DNA of 64,000 nucleotides from Pandoraea aquatica (GCF_902459565.1 NZ_CABPSN010000001.1:558001-622000), one strand, 5' to 3'; positions 36,128-46,700 are shown, counted from the stretch's first letter. Numbers and translations are program-made. The notes: generated from the letters alone by a model not told the origin.

Positions 36128-37066
36128 TTACTTGGCGGACGGCGCGTGGGCGGGTAACAGCAGTACCGGACGGCCCGCATGACGGGCCGTATCTTCTGCC
36201 ACGCTGCCCAGCGTGAAGCGCCGGAATCCGCGTCGGCCGTGCGTGCCCAACACGATCAGGTCGACGTCGGCATCGCGGCCCGCAGCGATGATCTGATCGG
36301 CCACGCCCTCACCCACCGGCTGAATCTCCCGTATCTCGATTTCACCGGGCACTTCCGCCTCTTTCAATCGCTTCTGCGCCCAGCTTCGCACCTGTTCGGC
36401 CACGGCACGCACAGCGTCGAGCAACGGCTCCGGATCGAAGCCTGCGAGGAACGGTCCCGGCAAGTCCAGCACGTGCACCACCCGCATCGACGCGCCGTGC
36501 GTGCGCGCCAAGGCCAACGCATATTCGAAGGCGAGCCGCGACGTCTCGCTGTCGTCCAGCGCAACGAGAATACGTTCGTAATGGCCGCCCGCGCGCAGCG
36601 GCTGATGCGGACGCGCCTCGCCCGCCACCAGCATCACCGGCACTTCCGCGCTGCGCAGGATCTGTTCCGCAACGCTGCCGAGCATCGCCCGACGCACGCC
36701 ACTGCGGCCGTGCGTGCCGACGACGATGATGTCTGCCCCCCACTCGATGGCCTCGCGCGTCATCGCTTCGGGCACGGTTTCGCCCGTGGTGCGCAAGTCG
36801 AGCAAATGCGCCTGCGCGTCGAAGCCTTCTTCGCGCAAATACAGCACCGCCCGTGCGAGATGTTCTTCGCCTTCGCGCTGCATGTCGCGACGCACCTGTT
36901 CCAGATCGATGAGTTTGCCGAAGACCAACGTCAGCAGAGTGACGGGGTCTTCCACGGTGTGAATGACGCGGATTACGTCACCGCGACGCGCAAAGGCGGC
37001 AGCCTCGCGCAATGCGCGGCGTGACGACTCGCTACCGTCGGTCGCCAGCAGAATGCGTTTTGTCAT
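36128..37066 (-). CDS. Universal stress protein with two tandem Usp domains
   Basis: The 312-residue protein consists of two UspA domains: the first starts KRILLATDGSESSRRALREAA and ends with the ATP-binding motif GTHGRSGVRRAMLGSVAEQI. The second starts ERILVALDDSETSRLAFEYAL and ends GTHGRRGFRRFTLGSVAEDT. Both domains keep the glycine-rich ATP motif. The ATG at 37066 has GAGG 9 nt upstream. The neighbours do not suggest a particular stress. Confidence 0.93.
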   Translation of the reverse strand: MTKRILLATDGSESSRRALREAAAFARRGDVIRVIHTVEDPVTLLTLVFGKLIDLEQVRRDMQREGEEHLARAVLYLREEGFDAQAHLLDLRTTGETVPEAMTREAIEWGADIIVVGTHGRSGVRRAMLGSVAEQILRSAEVPVMLVAGEARPHQPLRAGGHYERILVALDDSETSRLAFEYALALARTHGASMRVVHVLDLPGPFLAGFDPEPLLDAVRAVAEQVRSWAQKRLKEAEVPGEIEIREIQPVGEGVADQIIAAGRDADVDLIVLGTHGRRGFRRFTLGSVAEDTARHAGRPVLLLPAHAPSAK

Positions 37067-37245
37067 GAGCAGCCTCGCGTTGAGAGTCGAAGGAATGCCA
37101 TGCGCGTGTCCGGCCATCCCCATGTTTCATCTGACGAACCTTGCACGACGCTTCCACTATACCGCCCGATAGGGCGCAAAGGCCACCCTCCTCGCGCCTT
37201 GTCAGGCCGAAATGGGCATCGGACTTCGCTTCCTTTGACGCGACG

Positions 37246-37284
37246 CAAAAACGCCACAGGCCCGGCATAGCGGGCCTGTGGCGT
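37246..37284 (-). terminator. Strong intrinsic terminator after the aldo/keto reductase
   Basis: A perfect 14-bp stem (ACGCCACAGGCCCG at 37251-37264 and its complement at 37271-37284) with a 6-nt loop is followed on the minus strand by a TTTTTG run. It lies 30 bp past the aldo/keto reductase stop and is one of the two clearest Rho-independent terminators in the window. Confidence 0.85.
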
Positions 37285-37313
37285 CAGGGTGAGACGAAGC
37301 TTGCGGCGACGGC

Positions 37314-38312
37314 TCAGCGTGCGGCGTCGCCCCAGCGATAGGCATGCGACGCGTCGTCGAGCTTGGCCTTGAGTTCCGGCGGCAACGTGTAGTCGATGGT
37401 GCCCAGCGTCTCGGTCAGTTGCTCGACGCGGCTCGCGCCGATGATCGCCGAGGTCACCGTCGGGTTCGACAGCACCCATGCGAGCGACAGACGCGTGAGC
37501 GATTCGCCGGCGTCCTTCGCAATGCCCTTGAGCGCTTCGATGGTCTCGAACTCGCGTTCGTGCCAGTAGCGTTGCTGGTACATCGCCCCTGCCTTGCCCA
37601 CGGTGGCCGACGTGAAGCGCCCTTCGGTCGGCGCAGCGTCGTGGCGATACTTACCGGTCAGCAAGCCGCCTGCGAGCGGGTTGTAGGGGATGACAGCCAG
37701 CCCTTCTTCGCTCGCCAGCGGCAGCAGTTCACGTTCGATCTGGCGAAACAGCAGGTTATAGCGCGGCTGAACCGACACGAAACGCGCGACGCGCAGCACG
37801 TCGGCGCGGCCCAATGCGCGGGCCAGACGATAGGCGAGATAGTTCGACACACCGACGTAACGGGCCTTGCCCGACTTCACGATGATGTCGAGCGCTTCGA
37901 GCGTCTCGTCGATGGGCGTGTCGGTGTCGTCCGAGTGGAGTTGATACAGGTCGACGTAATCGGTGCCGATGCGGCTGAGCGACGCGTCGATGGCGCTCAG
38001 CAAGTGCTTGCGCGACGCGCCTTTGTCCCACGGGGACGGCCCCATCTGACCGCAGGCCTTCGTCGCCACGATGAACTGATCGCGACGGCCCTTGAGCCAG
38101 CGGCCCACCACTTCTTCGGTACGGCCGACGAGCGAATTATCGGCCCCCAGCGGATAGACGTCGGCGAGATCGATGAAGTTGACGCCGGCCTCTGCGGTGC
38201 GGTCGAGAATGGCGTGGCTGGCGGCTTCTTCGGTTTGCAGACCGAACGTCATGGTGCCCAGGCACAGGCGGGAAACAGTCAGGCCGGTGCGGCCGAATTT
38301 CGTGTATTGCAC
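37314..38312 (-). CDS. Aldo/keto reductase
   Basis: The 332-residue NADPH-dependent reductase has the AKR barrel. The catalytic Asp and Tyr lie in FIDLADVYPLG, the Lys in IVATKACGQMG and the His in LYQLHSDDTDTP, so the tetrad is complete. It reads like the AKR family with a YajO/Gcy-type architecture. GTG at 38312 has GGGAG 6 nt upstream, and it is chosen over a longer frame that lacks similarity. Substrate unknown. It precedes a strong terminator and stands alone. Confidence 0.92.
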   Translation of the reverse strand: MQYTKFGRTGLTVSRLCLGTMTFGLQTEEAASHAILDRTAEAGVNFIDLADVYPLGADNSLVGRTEEVVGRWLKGRRDQFIVATKACGQMGPSPWDKGASRKHLLSAIDASLSRIGTDYVDLYQLHSDDTDTPIDETLEALDIIVKSGKARYVGVSNYLAYRLARALGRADVLRVARFVSVQPRYNLLFRQIERELLPLASEEGLAVIPYNPLAGGLLTGKYRHDAAPTEGRFTSATVGKAGAMYQQRYWHEREFETIEALKGIAKDAGESLTRLSLAWVLSNPTVTSAIIGASRVEQLTETLGTIDYTLPPELKAKLDDASHAYRWGDAAR

Positions 38313-38391
38313 GGTAACTCCCGGAGGCAAGTACTGGTGAATAGCGATGCCCGACGTCGCGGACAAGGTGCACAGTATGCGCGATTCCAGG

Positions 38392-38430
38392 AAAACGCGT
38401 GCGCCGCCCAACGCTATCGCGGCGCACGCG
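38392..38430 (-). terminator. Intrinsic terminator of the cellulose operon
   Basis: On the minus strand a perfect 12-bp GC-rich stem (38396-38407 with 38419-38430, 11-nt loop) is followed directly by TTTTC. It starts 10 bp after the bcsG stop, so it should end the bcs transcript. Confidence 0.8.
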
Positions 38431-38439
38431 CATCAAACG

Positions 38440-40080
38440 TTATTCCAGCGACTTCAGATCGAGCCAGACACCGTCCGCGCCGCGGATCATCATCTTGCCG
38501 CCGTACTTCATGACGGTCGTCTGTTCATTCGCCGACACGAAGGCCGTCTGCGGCAGATCGTTGGCGTACTGCGCCAGATCCGGCGTGCCCGCGAACGGGT
38601 TGTTCGCGATCAGATGCGAGATGAGCGTCATCATCGCCAGATAGCTCGTGGGTGTCGAGATCGTCACCGGCGTGCCGTGCGAGGCGGCAGCGCCGTCACC
38701 GAAGCCGACGAGCTTCACCGCCACCGGCACGTGCGTAATCTCCGGCAACGGGATCTCGCGCATGCCAGAGATCTGCAACTTGCTGCCGCGTATTGCTGCG
38801 CCGTGCTCAGGCACGAATACGACGACGGCCTTACGTCCCGACTTGGCAATCGTGTCGATGAACTGGCCGAAGTCGTCGAACATCGTCTTAGCGCGCAACG
38901 GGTAGCTCTGCACGCTGCTGAGCTTCGAGCCTTCGAGACGGTTGCCGTCGTGCAGCGAGATCGTGTTGTAGTACAGCGCGACACGCTTGTCCGGCATGGC
39001 CGTGCGTTGCTTCCACCACGATTGCAGCACGTCGCCGTCCGAGCGGATCGGCGTCTCGTCGAACGCGCGCATCGCCACACGGGCATGCGTGTTGTCGAAG
39101 GGCGTGACGCCCTGCACGTTGAAGTTCTGTTGCACTTCCTGCATGAAGTTGTCGAAGTGACCGTCGTGGTTCATCGCGAGCGTCGGCGTGAAACCGAGGT
39201 TCTTCAGATCGCTCATGACATAGCACTGCGGTCCTGCCGGGTCGTACAGCGCCTTGTGTTCCGGCTGCCCGCAACCGGCGCGCAGCACACGAATCGCTGC
39301 CGGGCCGCTGTAACTCGCCGCCGAGTTGAAGTTCTTGAAGACGAAATCGAACTTCGAGAGCAACGGCAGGTTGTCGAGATTGTCGACGTCGAGATCGTCC
39401 TGCGCGAGCGAACAGATGTGCAGGAAGATGATGTCGTAATCGGGGCCCGCACCCGCCTGCGCAGGCAACGAGACGGAGCGCGTGAGTTCGCGCGAATAGA
39501 AGCTGTTGAGCGCCGCGTTCGGGTTCGCACCCGGTGGCACCTCGCCGTCGCCGGTCAGGAACTCGCTGCTGCCGCTGGCCGCACCGGCTGCGGGTGCCCC
39601 CGTCGCGGCACCGGACGCCAGCGCCGTGGTGTCGCCCTGCGCAGCCACGACCGGCGAGACGGACACAAGCGTGCCGACGCGCAGCACCCCCGGCACGATC
39701 AGCAAGGCCAGCAGGACGAACGTCGTCACGCGCACCCAGCGGTTCACGATCCAGTACGCCAGCACCATGATCGCGAGCAGCAGCCAGTCGCGTGCCGACA
39801 CGAAGCGGCCGAGCAGCTCGATGATGTACGAGAAGCGGAACTGCAACAGCGCGGGCAACTGCTCGATGAAGCGCCCGAACGGCGGCAGATTCGAGTCGTA
39901 GTACAGCAGCGCCGCGCCGACCGGGATGGCGATGACCTGTCGCGTGATGCGCGCCCAGCGCGGTCGTAGGCGCACCACGAGGCACAGCGCGAAGACGAAG
40001 TTCAGCAGCACGTGGAAGCCAAGGATGCCTGCCCACAGCAGCAACAGCTTCAGAATGAAATAGAGGTTCCAGATGCCCAT
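38440..40080 (-). CDS. bcsG: Cellulose phosphoethanolamine transferase BcsG
   Basis: The 546-residue inner-membrane enzyme adds phosphoethanolamine to nascent cellulose. About four N-terminal transmembrane helices (to residue 135) precede a Pro/Ala/Gly linker and an alkaline-phosphatase-like periplasmic domain. Visible catalytic and metal-site candidates are HICSLAQDD (Cys223), SAASYSGPA (Ser258), NHDGHFDN (about 304), SLHDG (His377) and VPEHG (Glu425, His426), matching the Ser/Cys/His/Glu set known in the E. coli protein. It is last in the operon, 75 bp after bcsA, with AAGGGAA as ribosome-binding site. Confidence 0.94.
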   Translation of the reverse strand: MGIWNLYFILKLLLLWAGILGFHVLLNFVFALCLVVRLRPRWARITRQVIAIPVGAALLYYDSNLPPFGRFIEQLPALLQFRFSYIIELLGRFVSARDWLLLAIMVLAYWIVNRWVRVTTFVLLALLIVPGVLRVGTLVSVSPVVAAQGDTTALASGAATGAPAAGAASGSSEFLTGDGEVPPGANPNAALNSFYSRELTRSVSLPAQAGAGPDYDIIFLHICSLAQDDLDVDNLDNLPLLSKFDFVFKNFNSAASYSGPAAIRVLRAGCGQPEHKALYDPAGPQCYVMSDLKNLGFTPTLAMNHDGHFDNFMQEVQQNFNVQGVTPFDNTHARVAMRAFDETPIRSDGDVLQSWWKQRTAMPDKRVALYYNTISLHDGNRLEGSKLSSVQSYPLRAKTMFDDFGQFIDTIAKSGRKAVVVFVPEHGAAIRGSKLQISGMREIPLPEITHVPVAVKLVGFGDGAAASHGTPVTISTPTSYLAMMTLISHLIANNPFAGTPDLAQYANDLPQTAFVSANEQTTVMKYGGKMMIRGADGVWLDLKSLE

Positions 40081-40155
40081 CGTATGGTTCCCTTGGTGCC
40101 GGATCGCCCCGGCTCACGTCCCGCTTATGTCTTTGTGTCTCGTCCGTGGGCCGAC

Positions 40156-42840
40156 TCAGACGCGCGTATCCGTCGTATCGCGCCACGACTGCCGTGCCCC
40201 GCGCAGACTGTTCTGCCAGCGCGTCACCAGCTTGCTCAGCAGGTAATTGGCCAGCACCTGATACCCTCGCAGCCCCATCGCCAGCATTTCGAACAGCGCC
40301 TTGATCGGTTCGTCGCGCGTGCGCTCGGCGTCCCAGTCGCGCCAGGCATCGGCACGCCCGAACGTGAACTGCACGAGATGCTTGTCCTGCTCGGCGGTGA
40401 GCGGCATGAACGCGAGGAAGAGCTGATTGCCGCGCGCACCGACGACACTCACCGGGAAGCCGTACTCGGTCGCGCCCCGTGCGAGCGCCACGTGCGCCTC
40501 GGTCCCCACGGCCGGATCGACCGCCACCGGCAACACCAGCGCCAGCCCGCCGCCCGAGAAGTCGCGGGTGTGACAGGCCACGGTGCGGCCGTCCGGCAGA
40601 TAGAGCGTGGCGGGCATGCGCATCGACACCCGGTGCGTGCGTCGCACCTGCTTCACTTCCGTCGCCACGGCCACCGCCGCGCCCAGCACGGCGAGGTTGA
40701 ACATCACCCAGAGCAGGTTGAACACCAACGCACCCGACTCGTGGGCGGGACCGTAGAAGTAGCGCAGAATGCCCGCGAGAAAGCCCGCGACGTTAAAGCC
40801 GAGCAGCACCAGATACGGCTTCGAGATGCTCCAGTCGAAGAAGCTCTGTTCGATCAACCCGCCCTTCGCGGTCACGTTGAACTTGCCGTAACGCGGGTTG
40901 ATGAAAGCGACGGTCGTCGGCAGCGCGACGTACCACGCCAGCACCGCTTCGTAGACATCCGACCAGAACGAGTGGCGGTACTTCCCTTGAATGCGTGAGT
41001 TGGCGATGTTCGCGTGCGCGATATGCGGCAACACGTAGGCACAGATGCTTAACGCTGCCGCCTGCACGATATGCAGCCCGAAGAACAGGTAGCAGATCGG
41101 TGCGAGCAGGAAGATGATGCGCGGAATGCCGTAGAAGAAGTGCAGCATGCCGTTCGCGTAGCAGATGCGCTGACCGAGCTTCAGACCGCGTCCGAACAGC
41201 GGATTGTCGACGCGGAAGATCTGCGCCATGCCGCGCGCCCAACGAATGCGTTGCCCCACGTGGCCCGACAGCGATTCCGTCGCCAGACCTGCGGCCTGCA
41301 CGACCTTGAGATACACCGTGTTCCAGCCGCGACGGTGCATCTTGAGCGCCGTATGCGCGTCTTCCGTCACCGTCTCGACGGCCACGCCCCCCACCTCGTC
41401 GAGCGCCGTGCGACGCAGCACCGCGCACGAACCGCAGAAGAACGAAGCGTTCCAGAAGTCGTTGCCGTCCTGCACGATCCCGTAGAACAGACGCCCCTCG
41501 TTCGGCACCGCACCGCGTGTGGCGAGGTTGCGCTCGAACGGGTCGTCTGAGAAGAAGTGGTGAGGCGTCTGCACGAGCGAGCAACGTTCGTCCTTGAGGA
41601 ACGACCCCATCGTCGTTTGCAGGAACGAGCGCACGGGAATGTGATCGCAGTCGAAGATCGCGATGAACTCGCCCTGCGTCTTGCCGAGCGCATGGTTGAT
41701 GTTGCCCGCCTTCGCATGACGATTGTCGGGGCGCGTCATGTAATGCACCCCGGCTTGCGCGGCGAACTCGCGCATCTCCTCGCGGCGTCCGTCGTCGAGC
41801 AGATAGATATTGAGCTTCTCGGGCGGCCAGTCGATACCGCATGCCGCATATACAGTCGGGCGCACCACATCCAGCCCCTCGTTATAGGTCGGGATGTAGA
41901 CATCGACGGTCGGCCATTCGCGGGTGTCCGGCGGCAGCGGCGTGATGCGGCGATGTAACGGCCAGATCGTCTGGATGTAACCGAACAGCAGAATCATCCA
42001 CGTGTACATCTCGGCGGCGACGAGCGTGTAGCCGACGGTGGCTTCCGCCACGGTGTCGAACGCGAGCGACTGCGTGAGACGCCACCACACGTAACGCACC
42101 GTCGAGGTGAGCGACAGGCCGATCAGCACCAACACCGAGTACTGGCTGTCGAGCCTGCGGAACACCAGCGCCAGCGTGAGCGTGCAGATCGAGAACAGCA
42201 ACTGCGAGAACGGATCGAACGGCGTGGTGACAATCCAGAACACGCCGAACAACCCCAGCAATGCAACGATGGTCGACGTCACACGCCACTGCATGACCTT
42301 TTCCAGTTTGCGGTCGAACTTATGCGCGAGTTCGGCCGGTGTATCGGGCGGAATGCCGAAGAGCGACTGCACGAGCCACAGACGCAGCCGCTCGTTGCCT
42401 CGTCGGAACGCGAGCCATGCGGTGTAGGGTGGAAATGCCGGACGCCGGTCGGCGCGGCGCCACAACATCGCCCCCACGACCTGCCAGAAGCCCGCATCGG
42501 CAGGCACGTCGAGCCGTTGGGTCAGACGTTCGTTGAGCCAGGAGAAGGCTCGACCCGGATAGTCGGGACGACCGGCGCGCGCCGGTTGAAACACGGCGCG
42601 AAGCCACCAGTCGCGCCATTGGTCGAGCTGACGGACGTCGAGCCGCACGGCCAGACGCGCCACGACATGATCCGACATCTGCGAGATCCACAACCGGTGC
42701 TGCGGCGAGCGCACGGTCGCCGCCAGTATCCACTGCATGACGCCCGGTGCACGCCCGTCCGGGCGATGCGGCACGACCAGACGCACCGCGAGGATGTCGC
42801 GTCCGAGCCGATAGAGGGAGCGCAGCGCGTCGCTGATCAT
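40156..42840 (-). CDS. bcsA: Cellulose synthase catalytic subunit BcsA
   Basis: The 894-residue GT2 membrane synthase makes beta-1,4-glucan from UDP-glucose. Catalytic motifs are DDG (349-351), DCD (397-399), TED (492-494) and QRIRWARG (530-537). The C-terminal PilZ domain has RRTHR (733-737) and DFSGGG (760-765), the c-di-GMP-binding residues. An N-terminal 190 residues precede the first helices, as in enterobacterial BcsA. Its start overlaps the bcsQ stop by 4 bp (ATGA). Activity should depend on c-di-GMP. Confidence 0.97.
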   Translation of the reverse strand: MISDALRSLYRLGRDILAVRLVVPHRPDGRAPGVMQWILAATVRSPQHRLWISQMSDHVVARLAVRLDVRQLDQWRDWWLRAVFQPARAGRPDYPGRAFSWLNERLTQRLDVPADAGFWQVVGAMLWRRADRRPAFPPYTAWLAFRRGNERLRLWLVQSLFGIPPDTPAELAHKFDRKLEKVMQWRVTSTIVALLGLFGVFWIVTTPFDPFSQLLFSICTLTLALVFRRLDSQYSVLVLIGLSLTSTVRYVWWRLTQSLAFDTVAEATVGYTLVAAEMYTWMILLFGYIQTIWPLHRRITPLPPDTREWPTVDVYIPTYNEGLDVVRPTVYAACGIDWPPEKLNIYLLDDGRREEMREFAAQAGVHYMTRPDNRHAKAGNINHALGKTQGEFIAIFDCDHIPVRSFLQTTMGSFLKDERCSLVQTPHHFFSDDPFERNLATRGAVPNEGRLFYGIVQDGNDFWNASFFCGSCAVLRRTALDEVGGVAVETVTEDAHTALKMHRRGWNTVYLKVVQAAGLATESLSGHVGQRIRWARGMAQIFRVDNPLFGRGLKLGQRICYANGMLHFFYGIPRIIFLLAPICYLFFGLHIVQAAALSICAYVLPHIAHANIANSRIQGKYRHSFWSDVYEAVLAWYVALPTTVAFINPRYGKFNVTAKGGLIEQSFFDWSISKPYLVLLGFNVAGFLAGILRYFYGPAHESGALVFNLLWVMFNLAVLGAAVAVATEVKQVRRTHRVSMRMPATLYLPDGRTVACHTRDFSGGGLALVLPVAVDPAVGTEAHVALARGATEYGFPVSVVGARGNQLFLAFMPLTAEQDKHLVQFTFGRADAWRDWDAERTRDEPIKALFEMLAMGLRGYQVLANYLLSKLVTRWQNSLRGARQSWRDTTDTRV

Positions 42841-43625
42841 CGGCGAGTGCCTCCCTTGGCGCTGCCTTCGGGGCCGGCGTTTGCGTCGTCAACTTCTGTC
42901 GCGCGCTGCAACCACGCCTCGAGATGAATGAAGTCGAGGGCGGCCTGCGAACCGTTGCCCGCTTTGGCAAGCGTCACACCGTTCGCCGCCGCCATGCCCA
43001 CGGCGATGTCGCGATGAATGCGCACGGGGACGACGGCGTCGCCACCACGTCCCTGAATCAGATTCAGCAGATCGTTGTTGAGCGACGAATTGGCGGCCGC
43101 CACGTTCGGCACGATCTGCACGCGACCGGCGCACGCGGTCATCAGGTCCGGTTGCGTCACATAGCCTGCCGTCGTCACGGGCACTACACCCAGCACCAGA
43201 TCCGCCGCCGCTACGGCGGCCAGCGCGATGGCATCGGGCAGGCGTTGCGTGTCGATGAGAACCCGCGCGCCTTCAGGCAAGCCGACGGACATCAACTGAC
43301 GACGCAATCCACCGACATCGCCCTGCAACCATTGCGCCATCGCAGACAGATTAGCGACGCTCGTGCGGCCCGCAGGTAACAACGGCACCCCGGCGGGCGT
43401 CTCGCGCAACACTGCGCGCCAGCCGTCCGGTGCCACGTCGGACGACAGCACGCCTGTCTCGCACGTCACTTGCAGTCCGAGCAGCGCACCGATGGCGTTC
43501 TGCGCGTCGAGTTCGAGCACGGCGACAGGCTGTCCGGCGTGGGCGAGCTGCGCAGCGAGATGGGCCGTCACGGTGCTTCGCCCCGCGCCGCCGGCCGTGG
43601 AAACGATGGCGATAAGCGTCAGCAT
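42837..43625 (-). CDS. bcsQ: BcsQ, MinD/ParA-like ATPase of cellulose secretion
   Basis: The 262-residue SIMIBI-class protein usually helps localise and assemble the cellulose complex. Its P-loop (residues 9-18, STAGGAGRST) deviates from KGGxGKST: the signature Lys near the start is absent and the P-loop Lys is Arg16, so ATP handling may differ. The MinD-like fold otherwise reads through VAVLELDAQNAIGALLG and RVLIDTQRLPD. Its ATG overlaps the stop of a tiny ORF upstream, and its stop overlaps the bcsA start. The N-terminal sequence and position identify it as BcsQ. Confidence 0.9.
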   Translation of the reverse strand: MLTLIAIVSTAGGAGRSTVTAHLAAQLAHAGQPVAVLELDAQNAIGALLGLQVTCETGVLSSDVAPDGWRAVLRETPAGVPLLPAGRTSVANLSAMAQWLQGDVGGLRRQLMSVGLPEGARVLIDTQRLPDAIALAAVAAADLVLGVVPVTTAGYVTQPDLMTACAGRVQIVPNVAAANSSLNNDLLNLIQGRGGDAVVPVRIHRDIAVGMAAANGVTLAKAGNGSQAALDFIHLEAWLQRATEVDDANAGPEGSAKGGTRR

Positions 43626-43702
43626 GCACCCTCCCCGGCCGAAGCCTCAGGCCGGACGACGTCATCCGTCATCATGAATTCGGTATCGACGCGAGCGCTC
43701 AT
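43619..43702 (-). CDS. Possible 27-residue small protein between bcsC and bcsQ
   Basis: An ATG at 43702, three bases after the bcsC stop, opens a 27-codon frame (begins MSARVDTEFMMTDDV, ends with Cys). Its TGA overlaps the bcsQ ATG, and a GGAG lies 10 nt upstream of it. It fills the bcsC-bcsQ gap exactly. It does not resemble BcsR in sequence or length. It could be a real small protein or a translational-coupling leader for bcsQ. Without conservation data it remains speculative. Confidence 0.35.
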   Translation of the reverse strand: MSARVDTEFMMTDDVVRPEASAGEGAC

Positions 43703-43705
43703 ATG

Positions 43706-46700
43706 TCAGTAACTCCAGATCGGGCGAACCGGCGACGGTGGCATCGGCACGTCGCCACGGCGGGCGTCGAAGTGATAGCGCATGTAGACGAGGAAACGAT
43801 TCGGCGCGTAGTAGTCGGAACGCTCGAACTGCACCTGGCCGCCGATCACCCAATGGCGATTGACCCAGTACTCGGCGCGTCCCGTCACGGAAAAGCCCAC
43901 GCCGAAGCCGCCGCCGGAGCCGTAGGTCAGATCGCCGCTCGCGGCCTGCAACGCGCCGTTCGTCGGGAAGTACGGCATGGCCTTTTCCTGACTCTGCGAG
44001 AACGACACCGAGCCGCGCAGGTAATACGACCAGCGTTGCGTGCGTCCATACCATTCGAGCGGCAGTGTGAGCGACACATAGGTCTGCGGGCTGTAGTAAC
44101 CGCCATGACCATACGTGTAATAGCGCTCGTTCTGCGCGAAGCTGTCGAAGAACAGCGTAAGGCCGGTATTCAGGCGCATATCGCGCTTGTAGATCAGCGG
44201 CAGGTCGACACCGGCGCGGGCCGACACTTCCGAGTTGTTCAGCACGTTCTCGCCCGTGAGACGCGCCACGCTCGCCTCGCCGAAGATGCCCCACTTCGTG
44301 AAGTCGCGCGACGCGTGGAACGTGATCGCGTCGCGACGCACACCGCCCCACTTGCCGTCGCCGAACACGTCGGGCAACGGCAGATACGCACCGGCGTAGG
44401 ACACCATGCTGCCAGTCATCGGTCGACGTGACGCGTCGACCCAGTAGTTGTAGCGCCCGAGATTGCCGAACAGTCGCACGCCGCCCGTCACATAGGAAAT
44501 CGGGAAGCCGACCGGCGTGTGGCCGATATCGGCGCGAATCCAGTCGTTCTCATAGCCGAGCATGAGCGCCTGCCCGTGCGCCTTCTGACGCTTCGTGCCG
44601 TAGTCGCTCAGCACGCCGGGATTCGCCGCTCGGAACGACGGCACGTTCAGGAACGGCAGCGTGCCGAACTCGGACGTGCCATTGAGCGGCAAGTCGCCCG
44701 AATCGGCGCTGACGTAATCCGTCTGCGCGAAGACATGGCCGTCGTAACCCACGGCGTACTGACCGTAGAGCGGGACTGCGCGGGCGTTGAACATCGAGAT
44801 GCCACCGTCGCCCTTCTTCTGGTCGATTTCGTAACCGGCCGCGACGTAGCTGTTGCGGCGCGACTCCAGCGAATCGATGGCCGACTGGGCCGACGTCATA
44901 CCGTCGTACCCCGGCAGCGCGCCCTGCACGATCTCCTCTTTGCGCGCCTGGTCGTACCAACCCTTCGCTTCGTTGTAGTGACGTTGCGACTGGGCAATGC
45001 GCCCGCGCTGCACGGTGACGGCCGAGGTGTCGGGGAACTGCGTGCGCAGCCGGTCGTTGAGCGCGATGGCTTCGTCGTAGCGCTCCATGGCGGTCAGACG
45101 CCGCACGGCGGCGAGTTGCGTCCAGACGTCGTCCGGCGAGGCTTCGGCGAGCGCACGGTCGAGTTCGCGGTTGGCTGCTTCGTCGTCCTGCTGTTCGTAG
45201 AGCACGCGCACGAGCGACAGACGCGCATCCTGATTCGTCGGGTCTTGCCGGATCTGGTCTTCGGCGATCTTGCGGGCGTCGTCGAAACGGCGTTCGTCGA
45301 AATAGATGTCGCCCAGCGTCGACAGGGCACGCTTGTCCGGCGGCTGCCGCGAGAGCAACGGTTCGAGCTTTTGCTGCGCCGTATCGAAGTCGCCCAACGC
45401 GCGGGCGCGGTCCGCCTGACGCAATGCCAGCCGGTCCTGAAGATCCTGCCATTCGTCGCGCTGATCGGCACCGAGCGTGGACGGGTCCATGCTCGCGAGG
45501 AAGGTGCCCAGTTCCTCGTCGCGCTCGGCGGTGCTGAGCAACTCGGCGTAGCGCAGTTGCGCGTCGGGTTGCGGCTTGTCGGCGTGCGCCGCGAGCCAGT
45601 TGCGCATGAGCGCTAGTCCCTGATCGGGCTGCCCCGCCGACACGCGTGCCCGTGCGACCTCGCCGATCAGCTCGGGATCGTCGCCCGCCATCGCGAGGGC
45701 TTCGCCATAGCGGCGTTCGCTCTCGTCTTCGTTGCCCGCCGCATGCGCCTCGCGCGCCAGACGCGCCGTGTCGCGAATCGCCAGCGTCGTCTGCATGCGC
45801 TTGATCGACGGCGTGACGTTCGCCGCCGGAATCTGCGCAAGCGATTCGCGCGCACCGGCTTCGTCGTCGATCACATTGAGATAGATGGCCTGCGCGTAGA
45901 GCATCTGCGCACGGTCGTCGGCCTCCATTGGCTGACGCATGCCCTCGGCCATCACTTCGCGACCGATCTGCGGCAGACGGAGTTTGCGATAGAGGCTGGC
46001 GAGCGAATAACGCGTCCACGCATTGCCCGGATCGAGGGCGACGGCACGCTCCAGCGCGGCCAGTGCGGGGCCGTTGTGACCTTCGGCGATGGCACGGTCG
46101 GCGTCGTCTGATAGCGCCGCCGCTTCGGCCTTGTCGAAGCGTGCTTTGTCCTGCGGAAAACGACGCCGCAGATCGCCCAGCAGGTTCGCCAGCTCCGTGC
46201 GGCGTTGCTGACGCGAATACAGCGTGATCATGCCGCGCAGCGCCGTGTCGTTGTCCGGCTCGATCTTCAGTGCTTGCTGGAATAGCCGCTCGGCATCCTT
46301 ATCGCGCTTGTCGTCCAGCGCAATGTCGCCAAGCAGCGCCAATCCATCGGGATTGTTTGGATCACTGGCGAGTGCTCCGCGCACGAGGCGGTCTGCTTCG
46401 TCCAGACGTCCGGCGTCACGGGCGTCGCGCGCCTGCGACATCGCGCCCCAGAATTGCGACGTCTTTAGCAGGCCACGCCATTTGCCCGCGTTATCGGGGT
46501 CCTTTCGCAACGCCTGCGCGAACAGTTCCTGCGCGCCTTTGTGATCCCCCTGACGCATCTTCACCAGCCCCAGCGAGCCGAGCAGTTCGCCATCGTTGGG
46601 ACGCTTGACGCGCGCGGCATCGAGCGACTTCTCGGCATCGCCCAGACGCCCCTGATCCAGCGCCTTGATGCCCGCCTGACGCGACTTGTATGCGGGATCG

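Noticed and set aside
34579-36180. A 533-residue open frame on the minus strand
   Set aside because: It is antisense to the ferredoxin-type reductase gene, which carries Rossmann motifs, and has no recognisable domain.
38347-39969. A 540-residue open frame on the plus strand
   Set aside because: It runs antisense to bcsG, is Arg/His-rich and shows no domain.
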